A stretch of 8,584 bases of DNA from Bacillota bacterium (GCA_012727835.1 JAAYGE010000247.1:1-8584); one strand, 5' to 3'; counted from the stretch's first letter, positions 1 to 6,690 are shown. Program-made: numbers and translations. Notes: a model not told the origin generated them from the sequence alone.

Positions 1-87
1 ACGGGGCGATTGGGTGCGAATGCCGTCGCTGCCCTTGGCGAACTGAGCGCATTCCCACAGAGGTTGGGCACAGGCGCTCTAGTATGA
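1..87 (+). CDS. Possible C-terminal end of an unidentified protein (partial)
   Basis: Frame 1 is open from the first base to a TGA at 85-87 and would encode 28 residues ending in LGELSAFPQRLGTGALV. The composition, rich in Ala, Gly and Leu, is plausible for a real C-terminus, and a hairpin lies about 30 bases downstream. However, frame 3 is also open over this stretch, and 28 codons are too few to prove coding. I do not recognise the family. If real, the gene runs convergently towards the EVE gene. Confidence 0.3.
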   Translation, partial: TGRLGANAVAALGELSAFPQRLGTGALV

Positions 88-106
88 CCACGGCCCACTG
101 GAATAC

Positions 107-138
107 AACGAAAGAAGGGGCTGTTTTGCGACAGCCCC
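107..138 (-). terminator. Intrinsic terminator downstream of the EVE gene
   Basis: A perfect 8-bp stem, GGGGCTGT (117-124) with ACAGCCCC (131-138), closes a 6-base loop. Read on the minus strand it is followed by the T-rich run TTCTTTCGTT, which fits termination of the minus-strand EVE transcript about 90 bases after its stop. The plus-strand side has no T-run, so it would be a poor terminator for a gene coming from the left. Confidence 0.6.
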
Positions 139-225
139 AACAATGTTGTCGACTCTAAATGCTGACTTTAATATGTTGAAAGACTAGGGGGTCCGAGGAG
201 CCAGTATAAAAGGGCAAATTCGGCC

Positions 226-639
226 TCAAGATTCTAATTGTGCCGCTTCCATCACCATCCTCCACGCCTGCTCGGGCACAGGCATTACTGATAGACGAGG
301 CAGGCGAACCAGCTCCCACTGGGCCAGTTCGGGCCAAGACTTTATCTCTTGGAGTGTCACTGGGCGGGGTAAAGGTTCGCAGGCGGCCACGTCCACCGCC
401 TGCCATGTGGGGTTATCGGCGGTGGGGTCGGGGTAGGCGTGGGTCATCACTTCGGCGATGCCCACGATAGCCCGTTCTTTGCCGGTGTGATAGATAAAGG
501 CCAGGTCGCCCGGCTGCATGCTGCGTAGGTGGCGCTGGGCCGTGTGGTTGCGTACGCCATCCCACATGTCGCGGCCGGCTTGCATCAGATCGGCAAAGCT
601 ATACTCGTCGGGTTCGGTTTTCAGAAGCCAGTAATTCAA
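226..639 (-). CDS. EVE domain-containing protein
   Basis: A single-domain EVE protein of 137 residues, the usual length for the family. EVE domains have a PUA-like fold and are thought to bind modified nucleotides in RNA or DNA; the exact ligand here is unknown. Visible family marks are the N-terminal NYWLLKTEPDEYSF (residues 2-15), WDGVRN (26-31) and the GDLAFIYHTG segment (44-53) before a GIAEV strand. I choose the TTG at 639-637 as the start: it gives the typical family opening MNYWLLKTEPDE and has GGAGG (652-648) 8 bases upstream. The ATG at 654-652 would begin inside this Shine-Dalgarno sequence. The gene is transcribed away from the cold-shock gene. I could not find a convincing minus-strand promoter in the 120-base divergent gap. 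The family is confident; the cellular role is not. Confidence 0.9.
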   Translation of the reverse strand: MNYWLLKTEPDEYSFADLMQAGRDMWDGVRNHTAQRHLRSMQPGDLAFIYHTGKERAIVGIAEVMTHAYPDPTADNPTWQAVDVAACEPLPRPVTLQEIKSWPELAQWELVRLPRLSVMPVPEQAWRMVMEAAQLES

Positions 640-684
640 TGGGGGAACCTCCATCTATTCTGACCAAAATTCGTTGAAACTTAT

Positions 685-713
685 TTGACTTCCAGCTACT
701 GGGGTGATATAGT
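685..713 (+). promoter_or_regulatory. Sigma-A promoter of the cold-shock gene
   Basis: TTGACT (685-690) and TATAGT (708-713) are separated by exactly 17 bases. The -10 is preceded by TGA, giving an extended -10 (TGn). Transcription should start near 720, leaving a leader of about 40 bases. It is the best promoter in the window and fits the high expression expected of a csp gene. Confidence 0.75.
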
Positions 714-719
714 GGGTTT

Positions 720-760
720 GCGCTACGGCGCGGCATTAATTTTAGGAGGAATGTCCTAAC
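720..760 (+). promoter_or_regulatory. Cold-shock gene leader with two hairpins, one over the RBS
   Basis: Right at the predicted 5' end, GCGC (720-723) and GCGC (728-731) flank TACG, giving a C(UACG)G hairpin, a tetraloop type known for high stability. Further on, TTAGGA (742-747) can pair with TCCTAA (754-759) around a 6-base loop, tying up the first half of the Shine-Dalgarno AGGAGG (744-749). The Shine-Dalgarno to ATG gap is 11 bases, longer than usual, and would be shortened by the hairpin. The pairing is seen in the sequence; a role in temperature control is inference. Confidence 0.45.
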
Positions 761-958
761 ATGATCGGTACAGTAAAATGGTTTAACCAAAAGAAGGGCT
801 ACGGGTTCATCACTACAGACGGCAACGAAGATGTTTTCGTACACTTCTCCGCCATCCAAGGTGAAGGATTCAAGACGCTCGATGAAGGCCAACAAGTGGA
901 GTTTGATGTGGTGGAAGGCCCCCGTGGTCCCCAAGCGGCCAATGTGGTCAAGCTCTAA
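761..958 (+). CDS. csp: Cold-shock protein (CspA family)
   Basis: A 65-residue single cold-shock domain, the standard size. It binds single-stranded RNA/DNA and acts as an RNA chaperone that melts secondary structure, in the cytoplasm. The sequence opens with [12 protein letters not shown]1 is KGYGFI (12-17) and RNP2 is VFVHF (25-29), with the aromatic residues W7, F8, Y14, F16, F26, H28 and F29 of the nucleic-acid face in place. The end PRGPQAANV is also typical. It forms a single-gene unit, with its own sigma-A promoter (685-713) and terminator (971-997). The paralogue letter cannot be assigned from sequence alone. Confidence 0.97.
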   Translation: MIGTVKWFNQKKGYGFITTDGNEDVFVHFSAIQGEGFKTLDEGQQVEFDVVEGPRGPQAANVVKL

Positions 959-970
959 TCGACACCTTCA

Positions 971-997
971 CCCCAGGGTAGTTTTCCCTGGGGTTTT
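971..997 (+). terminator. Intrinsic terminator after the cold-shock gene
   Basis: A perfect 8-bp stem, CCCCAGGG (971-978) with CCCTGGGG (986-993), closes a 7-base loop and is followed by TTTT and a further T-rich stretch to about 1008. It lies 12 bases after the csp stop codon. Confidence 0.93.
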
Positions 998-1083
998 AAT
1001 TATTTTTAGGGTGGTGGGCCATAATATATTGGTTGATAACTACAAAGGGGTATTTTACTACGCCTTTGGTTTATAGTATCATA

Positions 1084-1089
1084 TATAAT
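1084..1089 (+). promoter_or_regulatory. Isolated consensus -10 box upstream of hpf
   Basis: TATAAT matches the sigma-A -10 perfectly, but no recognisable -35 lies 16-18 bases upstream. It sits in an AT-rich stretch flanked by GGTT (1068-1071) and AACC (1091-1094). It may be a second hpf promoter or only a product of base composition. Confidence 0.25.
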
Positions 1090-1111
1090 TAACCAGATTT
1101 TTCGTCGGCCA

Positions 1112-1139
1112 ACAGGATTCTAACACGTTAGTGTAGAAT
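1112..1139 (+). promoter_or_regulatory. Candidate sigma-H-type promoter of hpf overlapped by a palindrome
   Basis: AGGATTC (1114-1120) and AGAAT (1135-1139) are 14 bases apart. This matches the AGGAnnT-N14-HGAAT layout described for sigma-H in B. subtilis except for the last T of the -35. Predicted transcription start is near 1146, about 29 bases before the ATG. ATTCTA (1117-1122) and TAGAAT (1134-1139) form an inverted repeat spanning the spacer and -10. With CAC/GTG and a GTTA loop they would make a 9-bp hairpin with one bulge, so an operator is possible. In B. subtilis the orthologue is known to be under sigma-H and sigma-B control. Confidence 0.4.
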
Positions 1140-1174
1140 ACTATTAACACAAAGCCGCGAAGGGAGTTGGTCAC

Positions 1175-1705
1175 ATGCAGATCATTGTTAGGGGAAAGAA
1201 CATCCAGCTCACTGATGCCCTGCGGGACTATGCGACCAAGAAGGTGGAACGGCTGGGTAAGTTTTTCGACCAGCCACTGGAAGCACAAGTGATGCTCACC
1301 GTGGAGAAGGACCGCCATACAGTGGAAGTGACCGCCATGATAGATGGTCTGATCCTTCGGGGTGAGGAATCCAGCCCCGACATGTATGCCTCTATCGATC
1401 TGGTCACCGATAAACTGGAAAGGCAGATCGACCGTTACAAAACCCGTATTTCGCGACGTCTACGTACCAACGAATTCAAGAACGGAGTAGCTATTCCTGC
1501 CGAGTCGGAAGATATGGATGAAGGACCACGGATCGTTCGTTCTAAGCGTTTTGCTATGAAACCGATGCCGGTCGAGGAAGCGGTGCTGCAGATGAACCTG
1601 CTGAACCATGATTTCTTCGTATTTATCAATGCGGAGACGGAGAACTTTGCGGTGGTGTATAGGCGTAAAGACGGCAACTATGGACTGATTGAACCGGAAA
1701 ACTAA
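1175..1705 (+). CDS. hpf: Ribosome hibernation promoting factor, long form
   Basis: This 176-residue protein has the two-domain layout of long HPF. Residues 1 to about 95 form the RaiA/YfiA ribosome-binding domain (MQIIVRGKNIQLTDALRDYA at the start, then VEVTAMIDG). A charged linker follows, then a C-terminal dimerisation domain from about R119 to P174, with VRSKRFAMKPM and the FFVFINAETENFAVVYRR / YGLIEP pattern. Long HPF sits near the mRNA and tRNA sites of the 30S subunit and joins two 70S ribosomes into inactive 100S dimers in resting cells. AGGGAG (1161-1166) lies 8 bases before the ATG. The gene has its own terminator, so it is probably transcribed separately from secA although the hpf-secA-prfB order is kept. 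Confidence 0.96.
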   Translation: MQIIVRGKNIQLTDALRDYATKKVERLGKFFDQPLEAQVMLTVEKDRHTVEVTAMIDGLILRGEESSPDMYASIDLVTDKLERQIDRYKTRISRRLRTNEFKNGVAIPAESEDMDEGPRIVRSKRFAMKPMPVEEAVLQMNLLNHDFFVFINAETENFAVVYRRKDGNYGLIEPEN

Positions 1706-1722
1706 AGTTACCTAGTTAAATA

Positions 1723-1753
1723 GGGGTTGCGCTAAACTGGCGCAGCCCCTTTT
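1723..1753 (+). terminator. Intrinsic terminator after hpf
   Basis: A 10-bp stem with one G-T pair, GGGGTTGCGC (1723-1732) with GCGCAGCCCC (1740-1749), closes a 7-base loop and is followed by TTTT (1750-1753). It starts 18 bases after the hpf stop. Confidence 0.93.
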
Positions 1754-1990
1754 ATGGTGGTTTAGGGCAGCCGAATGTGCTATAGACGCGATAGGAGCCT
1801 GCTCCTGCGCTCTAAGCATATCCGGCTGCCGGCAATTCCTTTCCAGTGGTTAATTTGTTAACAGGCAGGAGTGGTTCCCTTGGGCGGCGAAAAAGATAGG
1901 GATAGATTGGCTAGGGGCGGAATCGGCCTAGCCGAGGGAAGCATAGGTTTAGCCTGTCGGGTTTCTGTCTGATACTATCTAAGAAGATAT
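1754..1990. other. Structured non-coding gap with two inverted-repeat elements
   Basis: No credible gene lies between hpf and the next CDS. The first element, 1766-1830, is an imperfect palindrome: the outer arms GGCAGCCG (1766-1773) and CGGCTGCC (1823-1830) match perfectly, TAGA/TCTA and GCG/CGC pair further in, and AGGAGC (1793-1798) pairs with GCTCCT (1801-1806) at the tip. The second, 1875-1940, has TTCCCT (1875-1880) pairing with AGGGAA (1935-1940), enclosing GGCTAGG (1909-1915) with CCTAGCC (1927-1933). Neither is followed by a T-run. They could be a small RNA, binding sites or a repeat remnant. I could not match them to a known riboswitch class. Confidence 0.45.
1949..1978 (+). promoter_or_regulatory. 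Possible extended -10 promoter for the nucleotidyltransferase-like gene
   Basis: TACTAT (1973-1978) is preceded by TGA (1970-1972), an extended -10. The -35 is weak (TTAGCC at 1949-1954, 18-base spacer). Transcription would start near 1985, some 53 bases before the chosen ATG. If used, the structured elements at 1766-1940 lie upstream of this transcript. Confidence 0.3.
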
Positions 1991-2037
1991 TGCGCTGGCA
2001 GAAGGCCCCAGGGGCGCAGCAGGAAAGGATGAATACC

Positions 2038-3348
2038 ATGTTTAGAGAGCGTGTCGGCGTAGTTATATTGGAAGGCGGGCAGCCTACCGATCTTGTGGAA
2101 CACCAGATGGTTAGCGTGCGCCGCGGAATGACCTTAGATGCCATTGCTAAGCTGCGTCATATTCCAGAGATAGATGTGATATATTTATCCACCAATTATC
2201 CCGAATTGGCCGCAGCGGCCACCGAACTGGGGGCCGTGGTGGTGCCGGAGGAACCTCCCTTCCATTTCGGCCGCTGTTTGCAATATGTAATTAACCAGGG
2301 CAATTTGGATGGCGTAATTTACATGGGGGGCGCTTCTTGTCCCTTTCTAACGGCCGACGAATTCCGCCAAATTGCCCGAGACCTACGGCGTTACAAGAAT
2401 GTGGTCTATACTAACAATCCCCAGTCGGCTGATATAGTAGCTTTTACGCCGGCTAAGGCCATCAATATGATCGACCTGCCGGATAACGACAATGTTCTAC
2501 CCACCCGTTTGCGGCAGGGGGCGGGGCTGGAGCGCGTCTTTTTGCCCCACTCGGTAGGCGTTCATTTCGATATCGATACGCCCAGCGATGTGCTGGTCAT
2601 GTCCCTCTCACCCCGGGTGGAACAATATACGCGCCAGGCTATTGCCGCTCTCAACTGGGATAATTCCCGTCTGCGGCAGGCTATGAACCATTTGGCCTTG
2701 CCGGAGAGCAATATTTTCTTAGCCGGGCGGGTCAACCCCTGGACCATGCAGCACATCGGTATGTATTACCGTTCCCGTCTGCGGGTAATTTCGGAAGAGC
2801 GGGGCATGCGGGCCACGGGGCGGGCTGAACGGGGAGAGGTCCATTCCCTGTTGGCCTTCATGATGGAGCAATTGTCCCCCCAAGGGTTGATCGATTATAT
2901 TAGTTCTATCGCCGATGCGGCTTTTATCGATACTCGCATCATCTTCTCCCATTACCGGCTGAACCTGACGGAGGGGCAACGCTTTGCTTCCGACCTGGGG
3001 TGGCTGGATAGCATCCACCAGCCCCTGGTGGAGGAACTGACCGCCGCCGCCTTCAACGCGCCTATTCCCATCATCCTGGGTGGCCACTCTTTGGTGGCCG
3101 GCAGCATGTGGGCTCTGGTCGACACCCTACGCTTCGCCGACGGACAGGTGCAACTACCGGCCACCTACAACAGCTATGCAATTGAGCCCGATCACCCCTG
3201 GGTCGGACAGGCGTTGCAGGAACTACGGTGGAACGGAGAGCTTAAAGGTGAAGTGGTTGGGGTGCAAAGGGGTGACCAATGGTGGGAAGCTCCCCTGCCT
3301 GTTTCCACCCTGTTGCTCCCGGGGGATAGATTATATATAAGGATGTAA
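2038..3348 (+). CDS. MobA/GT-A-like nucleotidyltransferase-related protein of unknown substrate
   Basis: A 436-residue cytoplasmic protein. Residues 1 to about 190 read like a GT-A nucleotidyltransferase (MobA/CofC type): a first strand VGVVILEGGQ (6-15), then RGMTLDAIAKL, an alternation of strand and helix, and GGASCPFLTADEF from G97, which corresponds in position to the GDxPFL metal/nucleotide motif of MobA. The nucleotide loop is degenerate: the usual LAGGxSxRMG is replaced by LEGGQPTDLVEH, so activity is uncertain. Residues about 200-390 are mostly helical and unfamiliar, with an ERGMRATGR stretch. The last 33 residues, with LLLPGDRLYI near the end, resemble the C-terminal regulatory domain of RCK/TrkA proteins, but this is weak. 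I chose ATG 2038 because AAAGGA lies 8 bases upstream; the in-frame ATG at 2029 and TTG at 1990 are poorer. No terminator follows, so read-through into secA is possible. Confidence 0.7.
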   Translation: MFRERVGVVILEGGQPTDLVEHQMVSVRRGMTLDAIAKLRHIPEIDVIYLSTNYPELAAAATELGAVVVPEEPPFHFGRCLQYVINQGNLDGVIYMGGASCPFLTADEFRQIARDLRRYKNVVYTNNPQSADIVAFTPAKAINMIDLPDNDNVLPTRLRQGAGLERVFLPHSVGVHFDIDTPSDVLVMSLSPRVEQYTRQAIAALNWDNSRLRQAMNHLALPESNIFLAGRVNPWTMQHIGMYYRSRLRVISEERGMRATGRAERGEVHSLLAFMMEQLSPQGLIDYISSIADAAFIDTRIIFSHYRLNLTEGQRFASDLGWLDSIHQPLVEELTAAAFNAPIPIILGGHSLVAGSMWALVDTLRFADGQVQLPATYNSYAIEPDHPWVGQALQELRWNGELKGEVVGVQRGDQWWEAPLPVSTLLLPGDRLYIRM

Positions 3349-3574
3349 TTTTAATCGTAGGCTAGGCACTACGCTCAATGTGCCCTCGGGCTGTTGCATT
3401 AGGCATGTGCGGTTGAGAATATCTGTAGGGGCGCCCGTTGGTCGCCCCGCCCCGTGAGGAGGTAGGCCGAACGGGGACATCGCCGCGATTTTTACTGAAA
3501 TGGGGATAAGTCCTTATTTCGGACAGCCCCATGAACCAAATGCGCATCTAATTCAGGAATTGAGGTGAGCAATT
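3349..3574. other. Non-coding gap upstream of secA
   Basis: I see no gene here. Besides the palindromic repeat it holds CTCAA/TTGAG and GTGCC/GGCAT pairings (about 3373-3417) and a hairpin GGGG (3502-3505) ... CCCC (3527-3530) enclosing GTCC/GGAC. A possible promoter, TTTACT (3491-3496) with a poor -10 near 3515, is too weak to call. The secA Shine-Dalgarno is GAGGTGAG at 3562-3569. Confidence 0.4.
3425..3451 (-). repeat. Palindromic repeat, copy 1 (before secA)
   Basis: GGGGCG (3428-3433) and CGCCCC (3443-3448) form a 6-bp stem around a 9-base loop, CCCGTTGGT. Its reverse complement has the same loop core, ACCAACGGG, as the element at 6606-6633, where the stem is one base pair longer on both arms. 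Hence the minus strand is given here. It lies in the 226-base non-coding gap between the nucleotidyltransferase-like gene and secA. No T-run follows, so it is not a standard terminator. Confidence 0.6.
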
Positions 3575-6247
3575 TTGCTCGGTGTCTTTCGGAACCTATT
3601 CGACCAAAACAAACGGGAACTAAAACGTTTAGAAAAAACCTTGGCTATAGTTAATAGTCTGGAGCCGGAAATGCAAGCCCTCAGCGACACTGACCTGCGG
3701 GCTAAAACGGGAGAATTCAAAGCCCGTTTGACCCAGGGTGCCACGCTGGAAGACCTGCTGCCGGAAGCCTATGCGGTGGTGCGGGAGGCGGGACGGCGTA
3801 CCTTAGGCAAGCGCCTTTTTGACGTGCAAATTTTAGGAGGCATTGTTCTCCATCAGGGGCGCATCGCCGAGATGAAAACCGGCGAAGGTAAAACGCTGGT
3901 GGCCACCCTGCCCGCCTATCTGAATGCTTTAGAAGGTAAGGGTGTGCATATCGTCACCGTCAACGATTATCTGGCCCGTTTCCATGCCGAATGGATGGGG
4001 CCCCTTTATCGGTTCTTAGGTATGTCGGTGGGTGTGATTCTGCCCGACATGAGTTTCGCTCAGCGGCAGGCCGCCTACCGGGCCGATATCACCTATGCCA
4101 CCAATAACGAGCTGGGCTTCGACTATCTGCGGGATAATATGGCCATCCAGCCGGAGCAGCTGGTGCAGAGAGACTTGCATTATGCCATCGTGGACGAGGT
4201 GGATAGCATCTTGATCGACGAGGCCCGCACACCTCTGATTATTTCCGGCCAGGGCGAGCAGTCCACCGATCTCTATTATCGTTTTGCTGCCTTGGTGGCC
4301 AACTTCCGAGAGGATGAGGATTACACCGTCGATGAAAAGACGAAACAGGTGGCCCCCACCGCCCAAGGTATTGCCAAGGCGGAACAGGCTCTAGGCGTGG
4401 AAAACCTATATGATGTGACCAATAGCGACTTATCCCACCATCTGAACCAAGCTATTCGCGCTAAGGCCCTGATGAAGCGGGACCGGGACTATGTGGTCCA
4501 CGAGGGACAGGTAGTTATTGTGGACGAGTTTACCGGCCGCCTCATGTTCGGGCGCCGTTATAGTGCCGGTTTGCACCAGGCCATCGAAGCTAAAGAAGGC
4601 CTGCGGATTGAGCGGGAAAGCCAAACCCTGGCCAGCATCACCTTCCAGAACTTTTTCCGCATGTACCGCAAGTTGGCGGGTATGTCGGGAACGGCTATGA
4701 CCGAGGAAGATGAGCTACGCCACATCTATGGGTTAGACGTGGTGGCCATTCCCACCAACAAGCCGATGATTCGTCAAGACTTGGATGATGTGGTGTATAA
4801 GACGGAGCAGGGCAAGTTCCACGCCGTGGTTGAAGAAATTGTGGAGCGGCATGCCACTGGCCAACCGCTGCTGGTGGGTACTATTTCCATTGAAAAATCG
4901 GAGATGCTGAGCCGCATGCTCAAAAAGCGGGGCGTGCCCCATCAGGTGCTCAATGCCAAATACCATGAAAAAGAGGCGGAAATAGTGGCTCAAGCCGGCC
5001 GCTATGGGGCGGTGACCATTTCCACCAACATGGCTGGCCGTGGTACCGATATCCTGTTGGGCGGCAACCCGGAATTCCTAGCCCGGGCCGAGATTCTTAA
5101 GCGGGGCGTATCCCGCGAGCAATTGGTGGCGGCCCTGGATTATGGACAAGCCGATGCGGAGGCGGCCGAGGTGCGGGCCCAATACCAGCAGGTGCTGGCC
5201 GAGATGGAGCAGATGTGTGCGCAAGAGCGGGAAAAGGTTTTGGCTGTCGGTGGCCTGCACGTAATCGGTACCGAGCGGCACGAATCGCGGCGTATCGATA
5301 ACCAGCTGCGGGGCCGCGCTGGACGCCAGGGTGATCCCGGTTCCTCCCAGTTCTTTGTCTCCTTAGAAGACGACCTGATGCGCCTCTTCGGCTCCGATAT
5401 GGTTTCGGGGCTGATGGATCGCTTGGGTGTGGAAGACGACATGCCCCTGGAGGCGGGCCTGGTGACCAAGGCCATAGAGAATGCCCAAAAGCGGGTGGAA
5501 ACTCGCAACTTCGACATTCGCAAACACGTCCTGCAGTATGACGACGTGCTCAATAAGCAGCGGGAAGTGATCTACAGCCAGCGCCGTCAAGTGCTCACCG
5601 GTGGCGATATTACCGAGACGGTGCATGCTATGATAGAAGATGTGATGGACCAGCTGGTGGAACATCATATTCCGGAAAAGGGTCAGCCAGCGACGGAGGA
5701 TTTGGCCGCCCTGCGGCAAGCGGTGAGTGACTATATTCCTACCGCCAGCGATGTTGACCTGGAGAGTTGGTCCGGTCTTACCCGCGAAGCTCTAAGCCAG
5801 GCTATTGCTGATTTCGCCCTTGGGGCTTATGCCCAGCGGGAGGCGGAGATCGGGGCCGATGTGATGCGCGATGTGGAGCGGGTGGTTGTGCTGCGGGTGG
5901 TGGATACCCGCTGGATGCAACACCTGGACGCCATGGGCGAGCTGCGGGATGGCATTGGTCTCCGGGCCTATGGCCAGAAGGACCCCTTGGTGGAATACCA
6001 GCTGGAAAGCTATGATATGTTCGAGCAGATGATCAACGAAATTAAACATGATGTGGTCCGCTTGCTCTATCGGGTGCAGGTCAGCCAACCGCCGCAGGCG
6101 CGGGCTGTGGCGCGCTCGTCGCCGGCTAGGGCACCCCAGGCATCTAGTACGCCCGCCCGACAGGACGGCACTAAAGTGGGGCGCAACGATCCCTGCCCTT
6201 GCGGTAGTGGCAAGAAATACAAACGCTGCTGTGGGCGGAATGCCTAA
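3575..6247 (+). CDS. secA: Preprotein translocase ATPase SecA
   Basis: Full-length SecA of 890 residues. SecA is the peripheral motor that uses ATP to drive unfolded preproteins through SecYEG. Domains in order: NBD1 with Walker A MKTGEGKT (100-107), VTVNDYLA (128-134 region) and the DEAD-type Walker B DEVD (207-210) followed by [15 protein letters not shown]; the preprotein cross-linking domain (about 225-375); NBD2 with [11 protein letters not shown] (from about 483) and [17 protein letters not shown] (from Q577); the helical scaffold and wing domains; a Pro/Ala/Ser-rich linker (about 850-868); and a C-terminal zinc finger with C874, C876, C885 and C886, the SecB/ribosome-contact motif. The start is TTG at 3575, supported by GAGGTG 7 bases upstream and the family opening LGVFRNLFD. 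Small oddity: [11 protein letters not shown] where most homologues have ARRDAEW. Its TAA overlaps the ATG of the next gene. Confidence 0.98.
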   Translation: MLGVFRNLFDQNKRELKRLEKTLAIVNSLEPEMQALSDTDLRAKTGEFKARLTQGATLEDLLPEAYAVVREAGRRTLGKRLFDVQILGGIVLHQGRIAEMKTGEGKTLVATLPAYLNALEGKGVHIVTVNDYLARFHAEWMGPLYRFLGMSVGVILPDMSFAQRQAAYRADITYATNNELGFDYLRDNMAIQPEQLVQRDLHYAIVDEVDSILIDEARTPLIISGQGEQSTDLYYRFAALVANFREDEDYTVDEKTKQVAPTAQGIAKAEQALGVENLYDVTNSDLSHHLNQAIRAKALMKRDRDYVVHEGQVVIVDEFTGRLMFGRRYSAGLHQAIEAKEGLRIERESQTLASITFQNFFRMYRKLAGMSGTAMTEEDELRHIYGLDVVAIPTNKPMIRQDLDDVVYKTEQGKFHAVVEEIVERHATGQPLLVGTISIEKSEMLSRMLKKRGVPHQVLNAKYHEKEAEIVAQAGRYGAVTISTNMAGRGTDILLGGNPEFLARAEILKRGVSREQLVAALDYGQADAEAAEVRAQYQQVLAEMEQMCAQEREKVLAVGGLHVIGTERHESRRIDNQLRGRAGRQGDPGSSQFFVSLEDDLMRLFGSDMVSGLMDRLGVEDDMPLEAGLVTKAIENAQKRVETRNFDIRKHVLQYDDVLNKQREVIYSQRRQVLTGGDITETVHAMIEDVMDQLVEHHIPEKGQPATEDLAALRQAVSDYIPTASDVDLESWSGLTREALSQAIADFALGAYAQREAEIGADVMRDVERVVVLRVVDTRWMQHLDAMGELRDGIGLRAYGQKDPLVEYQLESYDMFEQMINEIKHDVVRLLYRVQVSQPPQARAVARSSPARAPQASSTPARQDGTKVGRNDPCPCGSGKKYKRCCGRNA

Positions 6248-6591
6248 TGGATGAACAGAATAGAGTCTATACGCCGTTAACGGATGGGGCCCGCTTTATT
6301 CGCGACACCAGCTTCCCCCACCAGGTGGCTCGCAGTTTGAGCCTGAACTACGGGTTGAAAATAGCCAAGTTCAAACCCAAGGTGGGAAAGCAGCACCTGA
6401 GCCCCATTCCCGGCTTAAAACCACAACAGGCCGAGTTGGTACAGCAAGCGGAAAAATTTGAGGCCCATATATTGACTCGCACCCAAGCCCTCGCCGCCAG
6501 CCCCTGGAGCATCGTTTTCCCCCAGGAGCTGCCCAACGAGGAACTGTTGGAAGTGGTTGTTGCCGAATTGGACAAGCGGGGCCTTTTATAG
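6247..6591 (+). CDS. Hypothetical protein translationally coupled to secA
   Basis: A 114-residue protein I do not recognise. Its ATG shares one base with the secA TAA (TAATG), a classic coupling arrangement, so it should be made together with SecA. It has no Cys, no signal peptide and no membrane segment. The N-terminal half is basic, with KIAKFKPKVGK (about 38-48) and PIPGLKP. The C-terminal half is helical and acidic, ending ELPNEELLEVVVAELDKRGLL. The stretch PIPGLKPQQAELVQQAEKFEAHI suggests one amphipathic helix. Codon use and GC match secA, which supports it being a real native gene. Position suggests a link with SecA or RF2, but nothing in the sequence shows a function. Confidence 0.75.
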   Translation: MDEQNRVYTPLTDGARFIRDTSFPHQVARSLSLNYGLKIAKFKPKVGKQHLSPIPGLKPQQAELVQQAEKFEAHILTRTQALAASPWSIVFPQELPNEELLEVVVAELDKRGLL

Positions 6592-6605
6592 AGGGTGGGA
6601 GCCAC

Positions 6606-6633
6606 GAGGGGCCGACCAACGGGGCGGCCCCCG
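6606..6633 (+). repeat. Palindromic repeat, copy 2 (before prfB)
   Basis: GGGGCCG (6608-6614) and CGGCCCC (6625-6631) form a perfect 7-bp stem around the loop ACCAACGGGG. Compared with copy 1 (3425-3451, opposite strand) the loop is nearly identical. The extra C in the left arm is balanced by an extra G in the right arm. It starts 16 bases after the stop of the 114-residue gene. No T-run follows. Confidence 0.6.
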
Positions 6634-6669
6634 ACGGGTATCACCCGAATTGGGTTTGCACCTTGTAGA

Positions 6670-6690
6670 GGCGCTGACGTACACAGCGCC
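6670..6690 (+). promoter_or_regulatory. Hairpin just upstream of the prfB RBS
   Basis: GGCGCTG (6670-6676) and CAGCGCC (6684-6690) form a perfect 7-bp stem with a 7-base loop, 7 bases before the Shine-Dalgarno AAGGAGG (6698-6704). It leaves the RBS free, so it might block upstream ribosomes or stabilise a processed 5' end. The role is unknown, and I see no promoter in this 121-base gap. Confidence 0.4.

Noticed and set aside
240..470. Plus-strand open frame opposite the EVE gene.
   Set aside because: It encodes a low-complexity Arg/Pro-rich product without an RBS; it is the antisense shadow of the EVE gene.
1032..1053. GTTGAT ... GGGTAT upstream of hpf looks like a sigma-B promoter.
   Set aside because: The spacing is only 10 bases, too short for sigma-B (about 12-15), and sigma-B is not expected in most Clostridia.
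1871..1885. GTGGTTCCC resembles part of a T-box or of a cofactor riboswitch ahead of the MobA-like gene.
   Set aside because: The conserved T-box core, specifier loop and terminator/antiterminator pair are absent, and I could not fit any riboswitch consensus I know to the region.
1880..1908. TTGGGC - 17 bases - TAGATT as a sigma-A promoter.
   Set aside because: The -35 matches only TTG and the element lies inside the second inverted repeat; the extended -10 at 1970-1978 is a better candidate.
4016..4366. Long minus-strand open frames within secA, and similar ones at 5140-5553, 5363-5719 and 5792-6088.
   Set aside because: They are His/Leu-rich antisense shadows of secA, with no RBS and no family resemblance.
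6675..6685. TGACGTACACA resembles the E. coli cspA cold box (TGACGTACAGA).
   Set aside because: It lies upstream of prfB, not of the cold-shock gene, and most of it is the loop and arm of a hairpin. A one-mismatch 11-mer here is best taken as chance.
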